Of a stretch of DNA of 64,000 nucleotides, positions 50,545 to 59,205 are shown piece by piece (position 1 is the stretch's first letter; the number at the start of each line of letters is the position of its first letter). Made by a program: the position numbers and the translations under genes. The notes below the pieces were generated by a model that made no database searches, was not told the DNA's origin, and saw only the letters and a list, made by a program, of their open reading frames with translations. Source of the DNA: an uncultured Clostridia bacterium (GTDB lineage Bacteria > Bacillota > Clostridia > Christensenellales > CAG-314). The DNA lies in the NCBI GenBank assembly GCA_944336125.1, contig CALVLA010000003.1, positions 1 through 64,000 of the forward strand, read 5' to 3'.

Positions 50545-51432
50545 ATGGAAGAAAAAGATTTGAAAAACCAACCTCAACCCGACGAAAGTCAAACTGAAAA
50601 AGTTGAGCTTAACGTCGAGGACAACGGCGGAGAAACGGCGGATTTTGCCGGAGTCCAAGAGGTTGAGGCAAAAGAGGAAAACAAGGACAATCCCGACGAG
50701 ATTGCAAGGGAACTTTCCGACGAAATTTCGGAAGAGGAAAGGCTAAAAGCGGAAGAAGCTCAAAAACAGGCCGACGAAAGATACCACGGTATGTTTGGTG
50801 ACAGAAGAGTAAAAAAGCCAAACAAAATGATTATGCGTGCCGTAATTGCCGTGTTTATCATTGTGGCTATAATAGTCACTATCACAAAGATACCTACTTT
50901 TTACGGCTGTACACTTCCTTCGTCTCCGTCATCGCTTGAGGCACTTAAGGATAGTGCTACCGAGCAGGCTTTTAAGGACGCTGACATAGGCGACGAAGTC
51001 ATGCTTGTATGGTACGAAAAAACGCTTTCCGGCGAAAACGATTTCAACACTTTCCCTGACGGCACTCAAATGAAACAAGATGTTTTTGTCGACGTAGGGG
51101 AATACGGTGAAAAAGACAAATTTCAAGTCAACCTCGTTGTCGGTGTTAAGGAATCGAGCAAAAAAATAATTGACGCACATTACATCACAATAGTCATGTA
51201 CGACTTCGGTTCTTACGAAAAATGTCAGTCATTTGGCGAGCAGAGGGCAGATGAACTCGGAGGACAGCACGAATCCAAAACAGCGCTGTTTTACTATCTC
51301 GGCAAAGCTCAGGCTGAAAAAGACGGATTGTTTTACGACGCATGGTACAACGGAAATCTTTACGTTGAAATTTTTTCCGACAGCAAGGATCTTGCCGACG
51401 AAATGCACAAAATCATAAACAACGTTGCATAA
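50545..51432 (+). CDS. single-pass membrane protein with acidic cytoplasmic region
   Basis: 295 residues, unknown family. The first 85 residues are very acidic and low-complexity (many E, D, Q, N); a basic patch RRVKKPNKM precedes one span (AVIAVFIIVAIIVTITKI, about 97-117); the remaining 180 residues are extracytoplasmic, with mixed alpha-beta sequence (FQVNLVVGVKESSKKIIDAHYITIVMYDF). The layout recalls the anti-sigma or cell-envelope sensor type, but nothing specific is recognised. ATG 50545 is preferred over GTG 50539, which overlaps the AAGGGTGG ribosome site. It follows trxB by eight bases. Confidence 0.7.
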   Translation: MEEKDLKNQPQPDESQTEKVELNVEDNGGETADFAGVQEVEAKEENKDNPDEIARELSDEISEEERLKAEEAQKQADERYHGMFGDRRVKKPNKMIMRAVIAVFIIVAIIVTITKIPTFYGCTLPSSPSSLEALKDSATEQAFKDADIGDEVMLVWYEKTLSGENDFNTFPDGTQMKQDVFVDVGEYGEKDKFQVNLVVGVKESSKKIIDAHYITIVMYDFGSYEKCQSFGEQRADELGGQHESKTALFYYLGKAQAEKDGLFYDAWYNGNLYVEIFSDSKDLADEMHKIINNVA

Positions 51433-51433
51433 A

Positions 51434-51467
51434 AAAAAGACGGTTTCAAACCGTCTTTTCTTTTTTG
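51434..51467. terminator. bidirectional terminator
   Basis: AAAAGACGGTTT-c-AAACCGTCTTTT between convergent 50545-51432 and the QueT-like gene. Confidence 0.85.
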
Positions 51468-51955
51468 ATTTTTTCGTTTTGAGGTATTGCGACATATCTC
51501 ATTACGTACTTTTTAAATACATAATAAAGCGGAATACCAATGCCGAAAATTACCACGCCCTGCGTCAAAAGCATGCTTGCCATATTTGCCCAGTAGGCGA
51601 CGGGGGACGCTATCATCCAAATGAGAGGCATAAATATCGCATTTAAAATCACAGGTGGCAATGCCGCGAGGAAAGGATTTTTCAGTTTTGAAGTGATAAG
51701 CCCCGCCACTAGTGTCACAAGCGCGCCAAGCAATATGTCGGCTATTCCGAATGCGGACACAAGGTTGCTGATTCCGCAGCCTATCGCAAGTCCCCAAACA
51801 CAGTAAGGCATGAGAGCAGGCAAAATGGTGAGAGCTTCGGCCGGACGAAACTGCATTCCGCTTGAGGTGGTAATTACTCCGAAGGGCATTGTGAGCACTA
51901 CGTAAAGTGATGCTACCACCGCGTTTATCGCAATGATTTTTGTGTAGTTTTTCAT
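51446..51955 (-). CDS. queT: QueT-type ECF S component (queuosine precursor uptake)
   Basis: 169 residues with about five to six spans; MKNYTKIIAINAVVASLYVVLTMPFGVITTSSGMQFRPAEALTILPALMP is the QueT N-terminus, with the FRPAEAL motif. It should bind preQ1 or a related queuosine precursor and couple to the EcfA1-A2-T module encoded at 45144-47738. A preQ1-I aptamer lies in the leader, which supports the substrate. I used ATG 51955; an in-frame TTG 51973 lies in the hairpin. No good ribosome site lies directly before ATG 51955. Confidence 0.88.
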   Translation of the reverse strand: MKNYTKIIAINAVVASLYVVLTMPFGVITTSSGMQFRPAEALTILPALMPYCVWGLAIGCGISNLVSAFGIADILLGALVTLVAGLITSKLKNPFLAALPPVILNAIFMPLIWMIASPVAYWANMASMLLTQGVVIFGIGIPLYYVFKKYVMRYVAIPQNEKIKKEKTV

Positions 51956-51960
51956 AAGCA

Positions 51961-51991
51961 ATAAAAAACGCAAAGTAGACCTATACTTTGC
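51961..51991 (-). terminator. terminator hairpin in preQ1-controlled leader
   Basis: Minus strand GCAAAGTA-taggtc-TACTTTGC then GTTTTTTAT, between the aptamer and queT. It probably acts as the expression platform. Confidence 0.65.
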
Positions 51992-51993
51992 TT

Positions 51994-52036
51994 CCTCCTA
52001 GTTTTTTTTATCGATGGGTGGTCTAGTACCATCTAT
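51994..52036 (-). ncRNA. preQ1-I riboswitch
   Basis: Minus strand: stem GATGG / CCATC, loop TACTAGACCA, then GATAAAAAAAACTAGGAGG. This follows the preQ1-I layout (P1, C-rich loop, A-rich tail ending ACTA that pairs back as a pseudoknot). The tail runs into AGGAGG, so ribosome access might also be controlled. Confidence 0.88.
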
Positions 52037-52078
52037 GAAAGCCAGGTTATTATCGCATATCGTCGGTTTTTTTGCAAC

Positions 52079-52106
52079 AAAAAAAGGCGTTTTTTACGCC
52101 TTTTTT
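52079..52106 (-). terminator. terminator of DUF378 gene
   Basis: AAAAGGCG-taaaaaa-CGCCTTTT containing the DUF378 stop codon. Confidence 0.75.
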
Positions 52107-52327
52107 GTTTGAACCTTGCCGTCTTTGTCTTTGAGTCCCATGAAAATGGCCGCAAGTATAAGCCAAATGCCCGCTATACCTACCGCGCCGTACACGATTT
52201 TTGTGACCATGGTGGACGCACCGAAAAGATATTCGACCAAATTGAATGAGAAAAATCCGATCATAAACCAGTTCAACGCGCCTACGACTACCAAAATCAA
52301 GGCAAGTATCGTAATTACGTTTTTCAT
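52094..52327 (-). CDS. DUF378 small membrane protein
   Basis: 77 residues, two spans (VITILALILVVVGALNWFMIGFF and IVYGAVGIAGIWLILAAIFM). The GALNWFMIGFFSFNLVEYLFG stretch is the DUF378 signature. Role unknown. GGAGGTAGAG precedes the ATG by about five bases. A single gene between the queT leader and 52374. Confidence 0.88.
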   Translation of the reverse strand: MKNVITILALILVVVGALNWFMIGFFSFNLVEYLFGASTMVTKIVYGAVGIAGIWLILAAIFMGLKDKDGKVQTKKA

Positions 52328-52373
52328 CTCTACCTCCTGATTTTAGCTTTTGCCGTTTTTTACTTTTTATGCG

Positions 52374-52625
52374 TCAGTATTTTTCCACTATCCAAAAATC
52401 AAAGTCGACCTTTTCAACAAAATCGTCCTTTTTGAATTTTACGCTGTTGAAATCAAAAAAGTACTGCGCGCTTGTTCGTGTAATTACGGGCGTAGGTATA
52501 CCCATCTTTTCAGCCAAGTCCATGAATGCTTTGGTTATTCCCGAAAAAGTGTTGAGGTTTTCCGCTTCCACTTGTCCTGTGGTTTTTATCTTCTCTTTCT
52601 TCATCGTCTTTCCGTATACCTTCAT
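52374..52625 (-). CDS. small conserved-looking hypothetical protein
   Basis: 83 residues, MKVYGKTMKKEKIKTTGQVE at the start and FDFWIVEKY at the end. Soluble, basic N-terminus, mixed alpha-beta; the middle (FSGITKAFMDLAEKMGIPTPVITRTSAQYFFDFNSVKF) reads like a small folded domain. I do not recognise the family. ATG 52625 is chosen with GGAGG 12 bases upstream, a long spacing. It is divergent from rex. Confidence 0.65.
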   Translation of the reverse strand: MKVYGKTMKKEKIKTTGQVEAENLNTFSGITKAFMDLAEKMGIPTPVITRTSAQYFFDFNSVKFKKDDFVEKVDFDFWIVEKY

Positions 52626-52656
52626 TTCAGCACTTTTCCTCCGCAAAAATCATTAC

Positions 52657-52685
52657 TTTACAAATTTTTTTATTTGTGGTATATT
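52657..52685 (+). promoter_or_regulatory. promoter of rex
   Basis: TTTACA, 17 bp, TATATT. Confidence 0.55.
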
Positions 52686-52715
52686 TTAATTAAATTTTTA
52701 GGAATGGTCAATAAT

Positions 52716-53339
52716 ATGGAAAAACAAAAAATTTCATCGGCGGTCATCAACAGGTTGCCCGCTTATCTGAGACTTTTTACGGAGCTGGAGGAAAGAGGTG
52801 TCGCTCACGTGTCTTCTAATGAAATTTCTGATCTGATGGGTACTACCGCGTCCCAAGTCAGACAGGATTTTTCCAACTTCGGCGGCTTCGGCAGGCAAGG
52901 CTACGGCTATGACGTCAAATTTTTGTGTCAGCAGATGCAACAAATTTTGGGTCTTGACAAAACTTACAACATGATTATCGTAGGCGGCGGCAAAATAGGT
53001 CAGGCGTTAGCTAACTATCAGGGTTACGACGCTTTGGGCTTTTTCATCAAAGCCGTTTTCGACAAGGAAGTTTGGCACGTACGCGTTCCTAGCCACATCG
53101 ACGTTTTCCCGACAGAGGATATGAAGGACTTCGTCGCAAAAAACAAAATCGACATCGCCGTTCTTTGCACTCCTAAAGACGTCGCTCTCGAAACGGCTAA
53201 ACAAATTGCCGACGCGGGCATCAAAGCTATCTGGAACTTCGCTTCGCAGGAAATCAAAATAGACGGCGTTTTGGTGGAAAACGTTCACCTTAACGAAAGT
53301 CTGTTTTTGCTCACCTACAAAATGCAAAATCAGGATTGA
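52716..53339 (+). CDS. rex: redox-sensing transcriptional repressor Rex
   Basis: 207 residues. The N-terminal winged helix (VINRLPAYLRLFTELEERGVAHVSSNEISDLMGTTASQVRQDFSNFGGFGRQGYGYDV) and the Rossmann domain with VGGGKIGQALANY are those of Rex, which leaves DNA when NADH rises and so controls fermentative genes. The RQDFSNFG segment is intact. ATG 52716 is preferred; ATG 52704 is in frame but sits on the AGGA ribosome site. It is followed three bases later by the DUF362 gene. No clear Rex palindrome was found in this window. Confidence 0.95.
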   Translation: MEKQKISSAVINRLPAYLRLFTELEERGVAHVSSNEISDLMGTTASQVRQDFSNFGGFGRQGYGYDVKFLCQQMQQILGLDKTYNMIIVGGGKIGQALANYQGYDALGFFIKAVFDKEVWHVRVPSHIDVFPTEDMKDFVAKNKIDIAVLCTPKDVALETAKQIADAGIKAIWNFASQEIKIDGVLVENVHLNESLFLLTYKMQNQD

Positions 53340-53342
53340 CGC

Positions 53343-54518
53343 ATGAACGTTGCTTTGGTTGACTGTCTTTCTTACGACTTGGATAGCGTTTCGGCTTCCG
53401 TAGATTTGCTTTTCGAAAAGCTGGGAGGCATCGACAAGTTCGTTAAAAAAGGGCAGAAAGTATTGCTCAAGGCAAACATGGTCAGGCAAATGTCGCCGGA
53501 CAAGGCGGCTACCACTCATCCTGCCATTCTTGCGGCAATCGCAAAAAAAATAATTTCCGAAACAGGCGCCGAGGTTGTCATTGGTGACAGCCCCGGCGGA
53601 CTTTATACTTCCCAGCACATGTCAAGCGTTTACCGCATCTGTGGCATAAACGAGGCATGCGAGTTGTCGGGTGCGAAAACAAACAACGATTTCGGGTATC
53701 ACGAAGTTATCGTCGACGGCAAAGTCATCAAAAAAATGGAGTGTATCGACGCTTTTCTCGACGCCGACGTCGTAATTAACGTATGCAAGTTCAAAACGCA
53801 CTCGCTCACCGGTTTCAGCGGCTGTGTCAAAAATCTGTTCGGTTTAATCCCCGGACTGTTGAAGGTTGAAATGCATACCCGTTTTTCAGACCTCAATCCT
53901 TTCTGCGACGCTTTGCTTGACATAGAGGGGTTTGCAAAAAACAAAATTTGTCTGCACGTTATGGACGCTGTGGTCGGCATGCACAAAAACGGCCCGACGG
54001 CAGGGGATCCTATTGCAATAAACAAGCTGATAGCAGGGGAAAATCCGCATTACGTCGACATAGTGGCGCAGCATATGTTTTGCGATCCTCATGAAATGCC
54101 TGTCGTAATGAAGGAAATAGAAAGGGGACTGGTGTCCGAAACTTTCGATGAAATTGACTGCGGCTGTCCGCTTGAGCAAATCGAAAAAATCAGCGGATTT
54201 ATTCCTGTGGAATCTGTCGGAAGCATGTCGCTTTACCGCTATCCTAAATTTGTGAGGAAGTTTATCAAAAACATTTCCTCGCAAAAGGTAAAAATCAAAA
54301 AGGACATGTGCAAAGGTTGCGGAAAATGCGCGGTGCATTGTCCTAACAAGGCCATTACCATTGAAAACAAAAAGGCTCATATCAAACAAAGCCAGTGCAT
54401 AAGGTGTTACTGCTGTCAGGAGCTTTGTCCTTTCCTTGCGGTGGGTCTTACAAAACCTTTCGGTTACCGCCTTTTCAGAAGGCTTTCGGGCAGGTCCCGA
54501 CGCAATAAAAATAATTGA
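53343..54518 (+). CDS. DUF362 iron-sulfur protein with two 4Fe-4S motifs
   Basis: 391 residues. The N-terminal 290 residues are the DUF362 domain (KANMVRQMSPDKAATTHPAIL, VVIGDSPGG, VCKFKTHSLTGFSGCVKNLFG, GDPIAINKLIAG). The C-terminal part has a ferredoxin pair, CKGCGKCAVHCPNKAI and CIRCYCCQELCPFLAV (the first after residue 320). Such proteins are common in clostridia; a redox function is likely but the substrate is unknown. It lies in one operon with rex, suggesting a link to redox state. Confidence 0.88.
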   Translation: MNVALVDCLSYDLDSVSASVDLLFEKLGGIDKFVKKGQKVLLKANMVRQMSPDKAATTHPAILAAIAKKIISETGAEVVIGDSPGGLYTSQHMSSVYRICGINEACELSGAKTNNDFGYHEVIVDGKVIKKMECIDAFLDADVVINVCKFKTHSLTGFSGCVKNLFGLIPGLLKVEMHTRFSDLNPFCDALLDIEGFAKNKICLHVMDAVVGMHKNGPTAGDPIAINKLIAGENPHYVDIVAQHMFCDPHEMPVVMKEIERGLVSETFDEIDCGCPLEQIEKISGFIPVESVGSMSLYRYPKFVRKFIKNISSQKVKIKKDMCKGCGKCAVHCPNKAITIENKKAHIKQSQCIRCYCCQELCPFLAVGLTKPFGYRLFRRLSGRSRRNKNN

Positions 54519-54543
54519 CTTTTCACTTTTTTTGATGTAATAT
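54515..54543 (+). promoter_or_regulatory. promoter of greA-lysS
   Basis: TTGACT, 17 bp, TAATAT; the leader of about 50 bases contains a short CCGTTGGAAACAACGGG hairpin. Confidence 0.65.
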
Positions 54544-54601
54544 TTCAACAATACATCCGTTGGAAACAACGGGTGGTTTTTGTTGCTTAATGGAGGATAT
54601 C

Positions 54602-55069
54602 ATGTCAGAAGTTATTTTGACGAAACAAGGGTACAAGGAGTTGGAAGATAAACTTAATCTTCTCAAAACCGTCAAAAGACAGGAAATTTCTCAAATTATC
54701 GCCGAAGCAAGGGCTCAGGGCGACCTTTCCGAAAATGCGGAGTATGATGCCGCAAAAGACGAACAAGCCCGCATCGAAGGCGAGATTGTCGAAATTGAAG
54801 CTAAATTGCGCAATGCAAAAATTATCGAAAAATCAGGCGACGACACTACTATTTCCTTGGGCAGCGAGGTAAAAATTCTTAACCTTAAAAACAACAAAGA
54901 AATGGTTTACCGTATTGTGGGTACTACCGAAAGCGATCCTTTCAATAACAAAATCAGCAACGAGTCACCTGTAGGAAAAGCTCTCCTTGGAAAAAGACTC
55001 GGCGACGTCGTGGACGTAGTTAGCCCTAACGGAACAATTCAATTTAAAATTCTGGAAATCAATTCCTGA
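54602..55069 (+). CDS. greA: transcription elongation factor GreA
   Basis: 155 residues. It enters the RNA polymerase secondary channel and stimulates cleavage of backtracked RNA. The N-terminal coiled coil has [18 protein letters not shown] and the acidic tip [23 protein letters not shown]; the C-terminal FKBP-like domain ends with [35 protein letters not shown] precedes ATG 54602. It is followed by lysS after 14 bases, the common greA-lysS pairing in Firmicutes. Confidence 0.97.
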   Translation: MSEVILTKQGYKELEDKLNLLKTVKRQEISQIIAEARAQGDLSENAEYDAAKDEQARIEGEIVEIEAKLRNAKIIEKSGDDTTISLGSEVKILNLKNNKEMVYRIVGTTESDPFNNKISNESPVGKALLGKRLGDVVDVVSPNGTIQFKILEINS

Positions 55070-55083
55070 TTCGGAGAATACAA

Positions 55084-57036
55084 ATGAGCGAACAACCTCA
55101 AAACAAAATCGTTGAAGAAAATCAGGACGACTTTACCGAAGTGGTAAGGGTTCGTCGCGAAAAACTGCAAAACTTAATCGAAAACGGAAAAAATCCTTAT
55201 GAAATCGTCAGGTTTGACAAGGACAGCGATTCCAAATCAATCATAGAGTCCTTTGACGAAAATCAAGTCAAAAAAGTCAAACTCGCAGGCAGAATTATTT
55301 CACGCAGAATTATGGGCAAGGCAAGCTTTTGCCATATTCTCGACGGTGAAGGCACCATTCAGATTTACGTAAGGAAAGACATGATTGGCGACGAGCCTTA
55401 TGCCGAATTTAAAGCATGGGATATCGGCGATATCGTAGGCGTAGAAGGTGAAGTTTTCCGCACTCATATGGGAGAAATTTCCGTAAAAGCAGAAAAAATC
55501 ACTTTGCTTTCCAAATCGCTTTTGCCTCTTCCTGAAAAATTTCACGGTCTTAAAGACAACGATTTGAGATACCGTCAGAGATACGTCGACCTCATCGCGA
55601 ATCCTGAAGTAAAACGTACTTTTGTTTTGAGAAGCAAAATCATCAAATGCGTCAGAGAGTTTTTGGACAACCGCGGTTTTATCGAGGTTGAAACGCCTGT
55701 GCTTAATACTATCGCAGGCGGCGCTACAGCAAGACCTTTCATAACTCACCACAATACTCTCAACATCGATATGTACATGCGTATCGCGCCTGAACTTTAC
55801 CTCAAACGTTTGATTGTCGGCGGTTTTGAAAAAGTTTACGAAATCGGCAGACTTTTCAGAAACGAGGGTATGGACGTAAGGCACAATCCTGAGTTTACTA
55901 CTGTTGAGCTTTATCAGGCTTACGTGGATTTTCACGAAATGATGGACATCTCCCAGCAGATGTTCTGCTACATCGCGGATACAGTTTTGGGTACGAGAAA
56001 ACTCACTTACGGCGACGTGGAAGTGGACCTCGACAACTGGTCAAGGCTCACTATGCTTGAAGCCGTAAAACAATATACCGGTGTGGACTTTACAAACATG
56101 AACGACGAGGAGGCTGTCCAAGCGGCAGAAAAACTCGGCGCTCCTTGCGAGAAAAACAAAGAGACATGGGGCTACGCTCTTTACGAGGTGTTTGACAGAC
56201 TCGTCGAAGAACATCTCGTTCAGCCGACTTTCATTTATGACTATCCTGTAGAAGTTTCGCCGCTCGCTAAAAAATCCGTCAAAGACCCTCGCCTTACCGA
56301 AAGGTTTGAGTTCTTTATTACCGCAAGGGAAATGGGCAACGCTTTCAGCGAACTTAACGACCCTATCGACCAAAAAGAAAGGTTTATGGCTCAGGTAAAA
56401 CAGCGTGAAACAGGCGACGACGAAGCTCAGATGATGGATGAGGATTTTGTTACCGCTTTGGAATACGGTATGCCTCCTACAGGCGGTTTGGGCATCGGTA
56501 TCGACAGAATGGTTATGCTGTTCACTAACCAGTCGTCAATCAGGGACGTACTTCTTTTCCCTACAATGAAGCCAATCAAAAACTCAAACGCGGCAAACAG
56601 CGTTAAACCTAAGGCAGAAGAAAGCGTTGTGGACGAAGTTGCAGCAGAACCTGAAAAAATAGATTTTTCAAAAGTGGAAATTGAGCCGCTGTTTAAGGAT
56701 TTCGTGGATTTTGAAACTTTCAGCAAATCCGACTTCAGGGCTGTCAAGGTAAAAGCCTGCGAAGCAGTGCCAAAAAGCAAAAAGCTTTTGAAATTTTTGC
56801 TTGACGACGGAACAGGTGTAGACAGAGTTATCTTGAGCGGTATTCACGAGTATTACCAACCTGAAGAACTTGTCGGAAAAACTTGTATCGCAATCACCAA
56901 CTTGCCTCCGCGTCCTATGATGGGCATCGAATCGTGCGGTATGTTGATTTCGGCAGTACACAGCGAGCAAGGCAAGGAAAAACTTCATCTTTTGATGGTG
57001 GACGACCATATTCCTGCAGGAGCAAAGCTTTACTAA
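55084..57036 (+). CDS. lysS: lysyl-tRNA synthetase fused to a C-terminal tRNA-binding domain
   Basis: 650 residues, about 150 more than the usual class II LysRS. The body has the anticodon-binding OB fold ([17 protein letters not shown]), motif 2 ([26 protein letters not shown]) and motif 3 ([14 protein letters not shown]). A linker rich in A/E/V (505-530) joins a second module, [29 protein letters not shown] ... [39 protein letters not shown], which is the EMAPII/Trbp111-like tRNA-binding domain normally attached to methionyl-tRNA synthetase. The fusion should raise tRNA affinity. There is no frameshift or stop between the parts. Confidence 0.93.
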   Translation: MSEQPQNKIVEENQDDFTEVVRVRREKLQNLIENGKNPYEIVRFDKDSDSKSIIESFDENQVKKVKLAGRIISRRIMGKASFCHILDGEGTIQIYVRKDMIGDEPYAEFKAWDIGDIVGVEGEVFRTHMGEISVKAEKITLLSKSLLPLPEKFHGLKDNDLRYRQRYVDLIANPEVKRTFVLRSKIIKCVREFLDNRGFIEVETPVLNTIAGGATARPFITHHNTLNIDMYMRIAPELYLKRLIVGGFEKVYEIGRLFRNEGMDVRHNPEFTTVELYQAYVDFHEMMDISQQMFCYIADTVLGTRKLTYGDVEVDLDNWSRLTMLEAVKQYTGVDFTNMNDEEAVQAAEKLGAPCEKNKETWGYALYEVFDRLVEEHLVQPTFIYDYPVEVSPLAKKSVKDPRLTERFEFFITAREMGNAFSELNDPIDQKERFMAQVKQRETGDDEAQMMDEDFVTALEYGMPPTGGLGIGIDRMVMLFTNQSSIRDVLLFPTMKPIKNSNAANSVKPKAEESVVDEVAAEPEKIDFSKVEIEPLFKDFVDFETFSKSDFRAVKVKACEAVPKSKKLLKFLLDDGTGVDRVILSGIHEYYQPEELVGKTCIAITNLPPRPMMGIESCGMLISAVHSEQGKEKLHLLMVDDHIPAGAKLY

Positions 57037-57090
57037 GGAGTTTGTCGTACTTTTGAAAAAAAGTTTTCATTAAAATTAAATTGTTTTATC

Positions 57091-57124
57091 AACGGGTGGT
57101 CATTTAAGACCGCCCGTTTTTAAT
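57091..57124 (+). terminator. terminator of greA-lysS
   Basis: ACGGGTGGTC-atttaa-GACCGCCCGT (one G-T pair) with T run. Confidence 0.8.
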
Positions 57125-57153
57125 TTGTTGACAATTCTCAGTTTGTGTCCTGT

Positions 57154-57182
57154 TGTTTTGCCGAAAAATCGAGTATTATAAA
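57154..57182 (+). promoter_or_regulatory. promoter of XRE regulator
   Basis: TTGTTT, 17 bp, TATAAA. Confidence 0.5.
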
Positions 57183-57202
57183 TACATAAAAGGAGTGCTT
57201 TT

Positions 57203-57685
57203 ATGAACCAAAAAGAAATAGGAAAATTTATATCGGACAGAAGAAAGGAAATGGGTTTGACGCAGGCGCAATTGGCAGAAAAACTCGGCGTAAGCGATAA
57301 ATCGGTGTCCAGATGGGAAAACGGAAAAACTATGCCGGACTTGTCTTTATATGAGCCGTTGTGCAAAATACTTCACGTCGGAATTTCGGAATTACTGTAT
57401 GCAAAAAAAATGACTGATTGTGAAAAATCGTCACAAGGTGAAAAATCGGCAATGAGTATTTTCAAAACAAAATCACGTCTTCAAACTTTCGGTATATTTA
57501 CGGAAATTCTTATTGTGGTAGGTATAATTATTACAGTTACACTTACAAAGTTTTTGGCACACACAACAACGCAGATGATTGTTACGTTATTATGCGGTTG
57601 CTTTGTTTGGTGTTTCGGTTTGGTTTTAAGAGTTAAAATCAGAAAAGCCGTTTGCGAAATCGAAAAAGATGAAAATTTTCATTAA
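57203..57685 (+). CDS. XRE-family regulator with membrane-spanning tail
   Basis: 160 residues. The helix-turn-helix is MGLTQAQLAEKLGVSDKSVSRWENGKTMPDLSLYEPLCKIL (about 16-57). After a charged linker come two spans (FGIFTEILIVVGIIITVTL and MIVTLLCGCFVWCFGLVLRV). Membrane-tethered XRE proteins of this kind occur widely in Firmicutes, and some sense the envelope; the target is unknown. AAGGAG precedes the ATG by eight bases. Codon use (ATA, TTA) is more AT-rich than in the neighbours, a mild sign of a different origin. Confidence 0.8.
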   Translation: MNQKEIGKFISDRRKEMGLTQAQLAEKLGVSDKSVSRWENGKTMPDLSLYEPLCKILHVGISELLYAKKMTDCEKSSQGEKSAMSIFKTKSRLQTFGIFTEILIVVGIIITVTLTKFLAHTTTQMIVTLLCGCFVWCFGLVLRVKIRKAVCEIEKDENFH

Positions 57686-57722
57686 AAAACTTATTTGTTT
57701 TAGTAAGCCGGTGTCGAGTATT

Positions 57723-57824
57723 ATTGTAGGCTAATTAAATAAAATCCAATTATTGCCCGAGACAAGGCGGCTTCATCCGCGACCGAAGATTGTAGGCTAA
57801 TTAAATAAAATCCAATTATTGCCC
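57723..57824 (+). repeat. 36-bp direct repeat pair with 30-bp spacer (CRISPR-like)
   Basis: The same 36 bases, starting ATTGTAGGCTAATTAAAT and ending CCAATTATTGCCC, occur at 57723-57758 and 57789-57824 without mismatch; the bases outside differ. The spacer between them is 30 bp and clearly more GC-rich than its surroundings. 36/30 is the spacing of many type II CRISPR arrays, and ATTGTAG is a familiar end of such repeats. No cas gene is in the window, and the second copy's end also forms part of a terminator hairpin, so a chance duplication is possible. Confidence 0.55.
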
Positions 57825-57845
57825 CTCAAAAGGGGCAATTTTTTT
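57816..57845 (+). terminator. terminator-like hairpin overlapping second repeat
   Basis: ATTGCCCCT-caaa-AGGGGCAAT and T7. The first repeat copy lacks the complementary arm. Confidence 0.75.
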
Positions 57846-57874
57846 GAGTTTTGATTTCAATCTTTTTATTGTTG

Positions 57875-57903
57875 TTGTTATTTCGGCAAAAAAATGTTAA
57901 AAT
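57875..57903 (+). promoter_or_regulatory. promoter of decarboxylase-tmk-holB operon
   Basis: TTGTTA, 17 bp, TAAAAT; the -10 ends six bases before ATG 57910. Confidence 0.6.
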
Positions 57904-57909
57904 TCACTT

Positions 57910-59205
57910 ATGAAGCCCATTTTGGATATGTTGAAAAACTACATTTTTTCAAACTCCGCCCGCTTTCATATGCCGGGACACAAGGGAGTTTCCTCGGAAA
58001 AACTGTTTGAAAGCGTTTTTCCCTGCGACATAACCGAATTGGACTTTTCGGACAACCTTTTGCACCCCGACGGCGTGATACAACAGTCGCAAAGTTACTG
58101 CGCTTCGCTTTGGAATGCGGAAAATTGCTTTTTCGTGACATGCGGGGCGACGGCGGGCGTTTTATCGCTGGTTTTTGCCGCCGAAGGAGCAGTGCTTGCC
58201 GAAAGGGCGAGCCATGTGAGTCTTTTCAACGGGCTGTCGCTTTCAGGCAAAAAAACTTATCTTTTAAACAATACTTTAAAAGACGGTGTGTTTTTGCCTG
58301 TTTCCGCAAATGACGTGGAGTTTGCTCTGGAAAAAAATCCTGACATAAAAACCGTTTTTCTCACTTCGCCAAATTATTACGGAAAATGTTGCGATTTGAA
58401 AAAAATTGCAGACGTATGCAAAAACAGAGGGGCAAAACTTTTTGTCGATTCGGCGCACGGAGCGCACTTTGCTTTTTCAAGTTTGCTGCCTGAGTGTGCG
58501 GCGGTCTATGCAGACGCTTGCGTTGTTTCAGCTCACAAAACGATGCCAGCGCTTACACAGGCGGCGGCGGTTTTGTGCAAGGCCGAAGCCGCGGAAAAAA
58601 TAAAGAATTTTTTAAATATTTTCAATTCGTCAAGTCCGTCATACCCGATTATGGCTTCTATAGAATACGCATGTGGAGAGTTTGAAAAAATAAAACTAAA
58701 CGGAGCCGACAAAAAACTTTTTGATTTGATTGAAAAGCTCAAAAAATCGGCAGGTCATGTGACTTTTGAAAACAACGACGATTTCACGCGTATAGTAGCA
58801 AAGGTGGGTGACGGTGAAAAAGCTTTTGAGTTTTTGAAAAGCAAAGGAATTTTTTGCGAGTTTTTCGACATGAACAGGGTGGTTGCCATTGTTTCACTTG
58901 CCGAAAAAGAGGGGAACATCAAAAGGCTGTTTGAAGCGTTTGCCCAAATGCCGTGTTTTGAAACAAAGCGCGGGGCAGACATTGTTTTTGAAAAAGTGAC
59001 ACAGGCGGATTTTTCGGACAAAGGAAAAAGCGTTTACCTTCCTTTAAACGAGGCGGAGGGCAAAATATGCGCAGAGTCGGCGGGGCTTTATCCTCCCTGC
59101 GTGCCGCTTTTCGTAAAAGGCGAAAAAATACATGATGCCGAAAAGCTGTTTTGTCAAAAAGATACTTTCGGTTTAAAAGACGGAAAAATCAAGGTGTGGT
59201 TATGA
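57910..59205 (+). CDS. Orn/Lys/Arg decarboxylase-family PLP enzyme
   Basis: 431 residues, the short YaaO-like form. ARFHMPGHKG is the family N-terminus; VTCGATAGVLSLVFA and HVSLFNGL bind the cofactor, FVDSAHGAHFAF holds the aspartate for the pyridine nitrogen, and VVSAHKTMPALTQAA has the Schiff-base lysine (about 207). Known members decarboxylate arginine, lysine or ornithine in polyamine synthesis; the substrate is not readable. The promoter ends six bases before the ATG and there is no ribosome site, so it is probably leaderless. It heads the same operon order as Bacillus yaaO-tmk. Confidence 0.88.
   Translation: MKPILDMLKNYIFSNSARFHMPGHKGVSSEKLFESVFPCDITELDFSDNLLHPDGVIQQSQSYCASLWNAENCFFVTCGATAGVLSLVFAAEGAVLAERASHVSLFNGLSLSGKKTYLLNNTLKDGVFLPVSANDVEFALEKNPDIKTVFLTSPNYYGKCCDLKKIADVCKNRGAKLFVDSAHGAHFAFSSLLPECAAVYADACVVSAHKTMPALTQAAAVLCKAEAAEKIKNFLNIFNSSSPSYPIMASIEYACGEFEKIKLNGADKKLFDLIEKLKKSAGHVTFENNDDFTRIVAKVGDGEKAFEFLKSKGIFCEFFDMNRVVAIVSLAEKEGNIKRLFEAFAQMPCFETKRGADIVFEKVTQADFSDKGKSVYLPLNEAEGKICAESAGLYPPCVPLFVKGEKIHDAEKLFCQKDTFGLKDGKIKVWL

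Noticed and set aside
52640-52716. Rex operator upstream of rex
   Set aside because: No TTGTTA-N6-TAACAA-type palindrome is present; only AT-rich sequence and the promoter.
57723-57824. Confident CRISPR call
   Set aside because: Only two repeats and one spacer, no cas genes, and overlap with a terminator; kept as a repeat with a CRISPR-like note.
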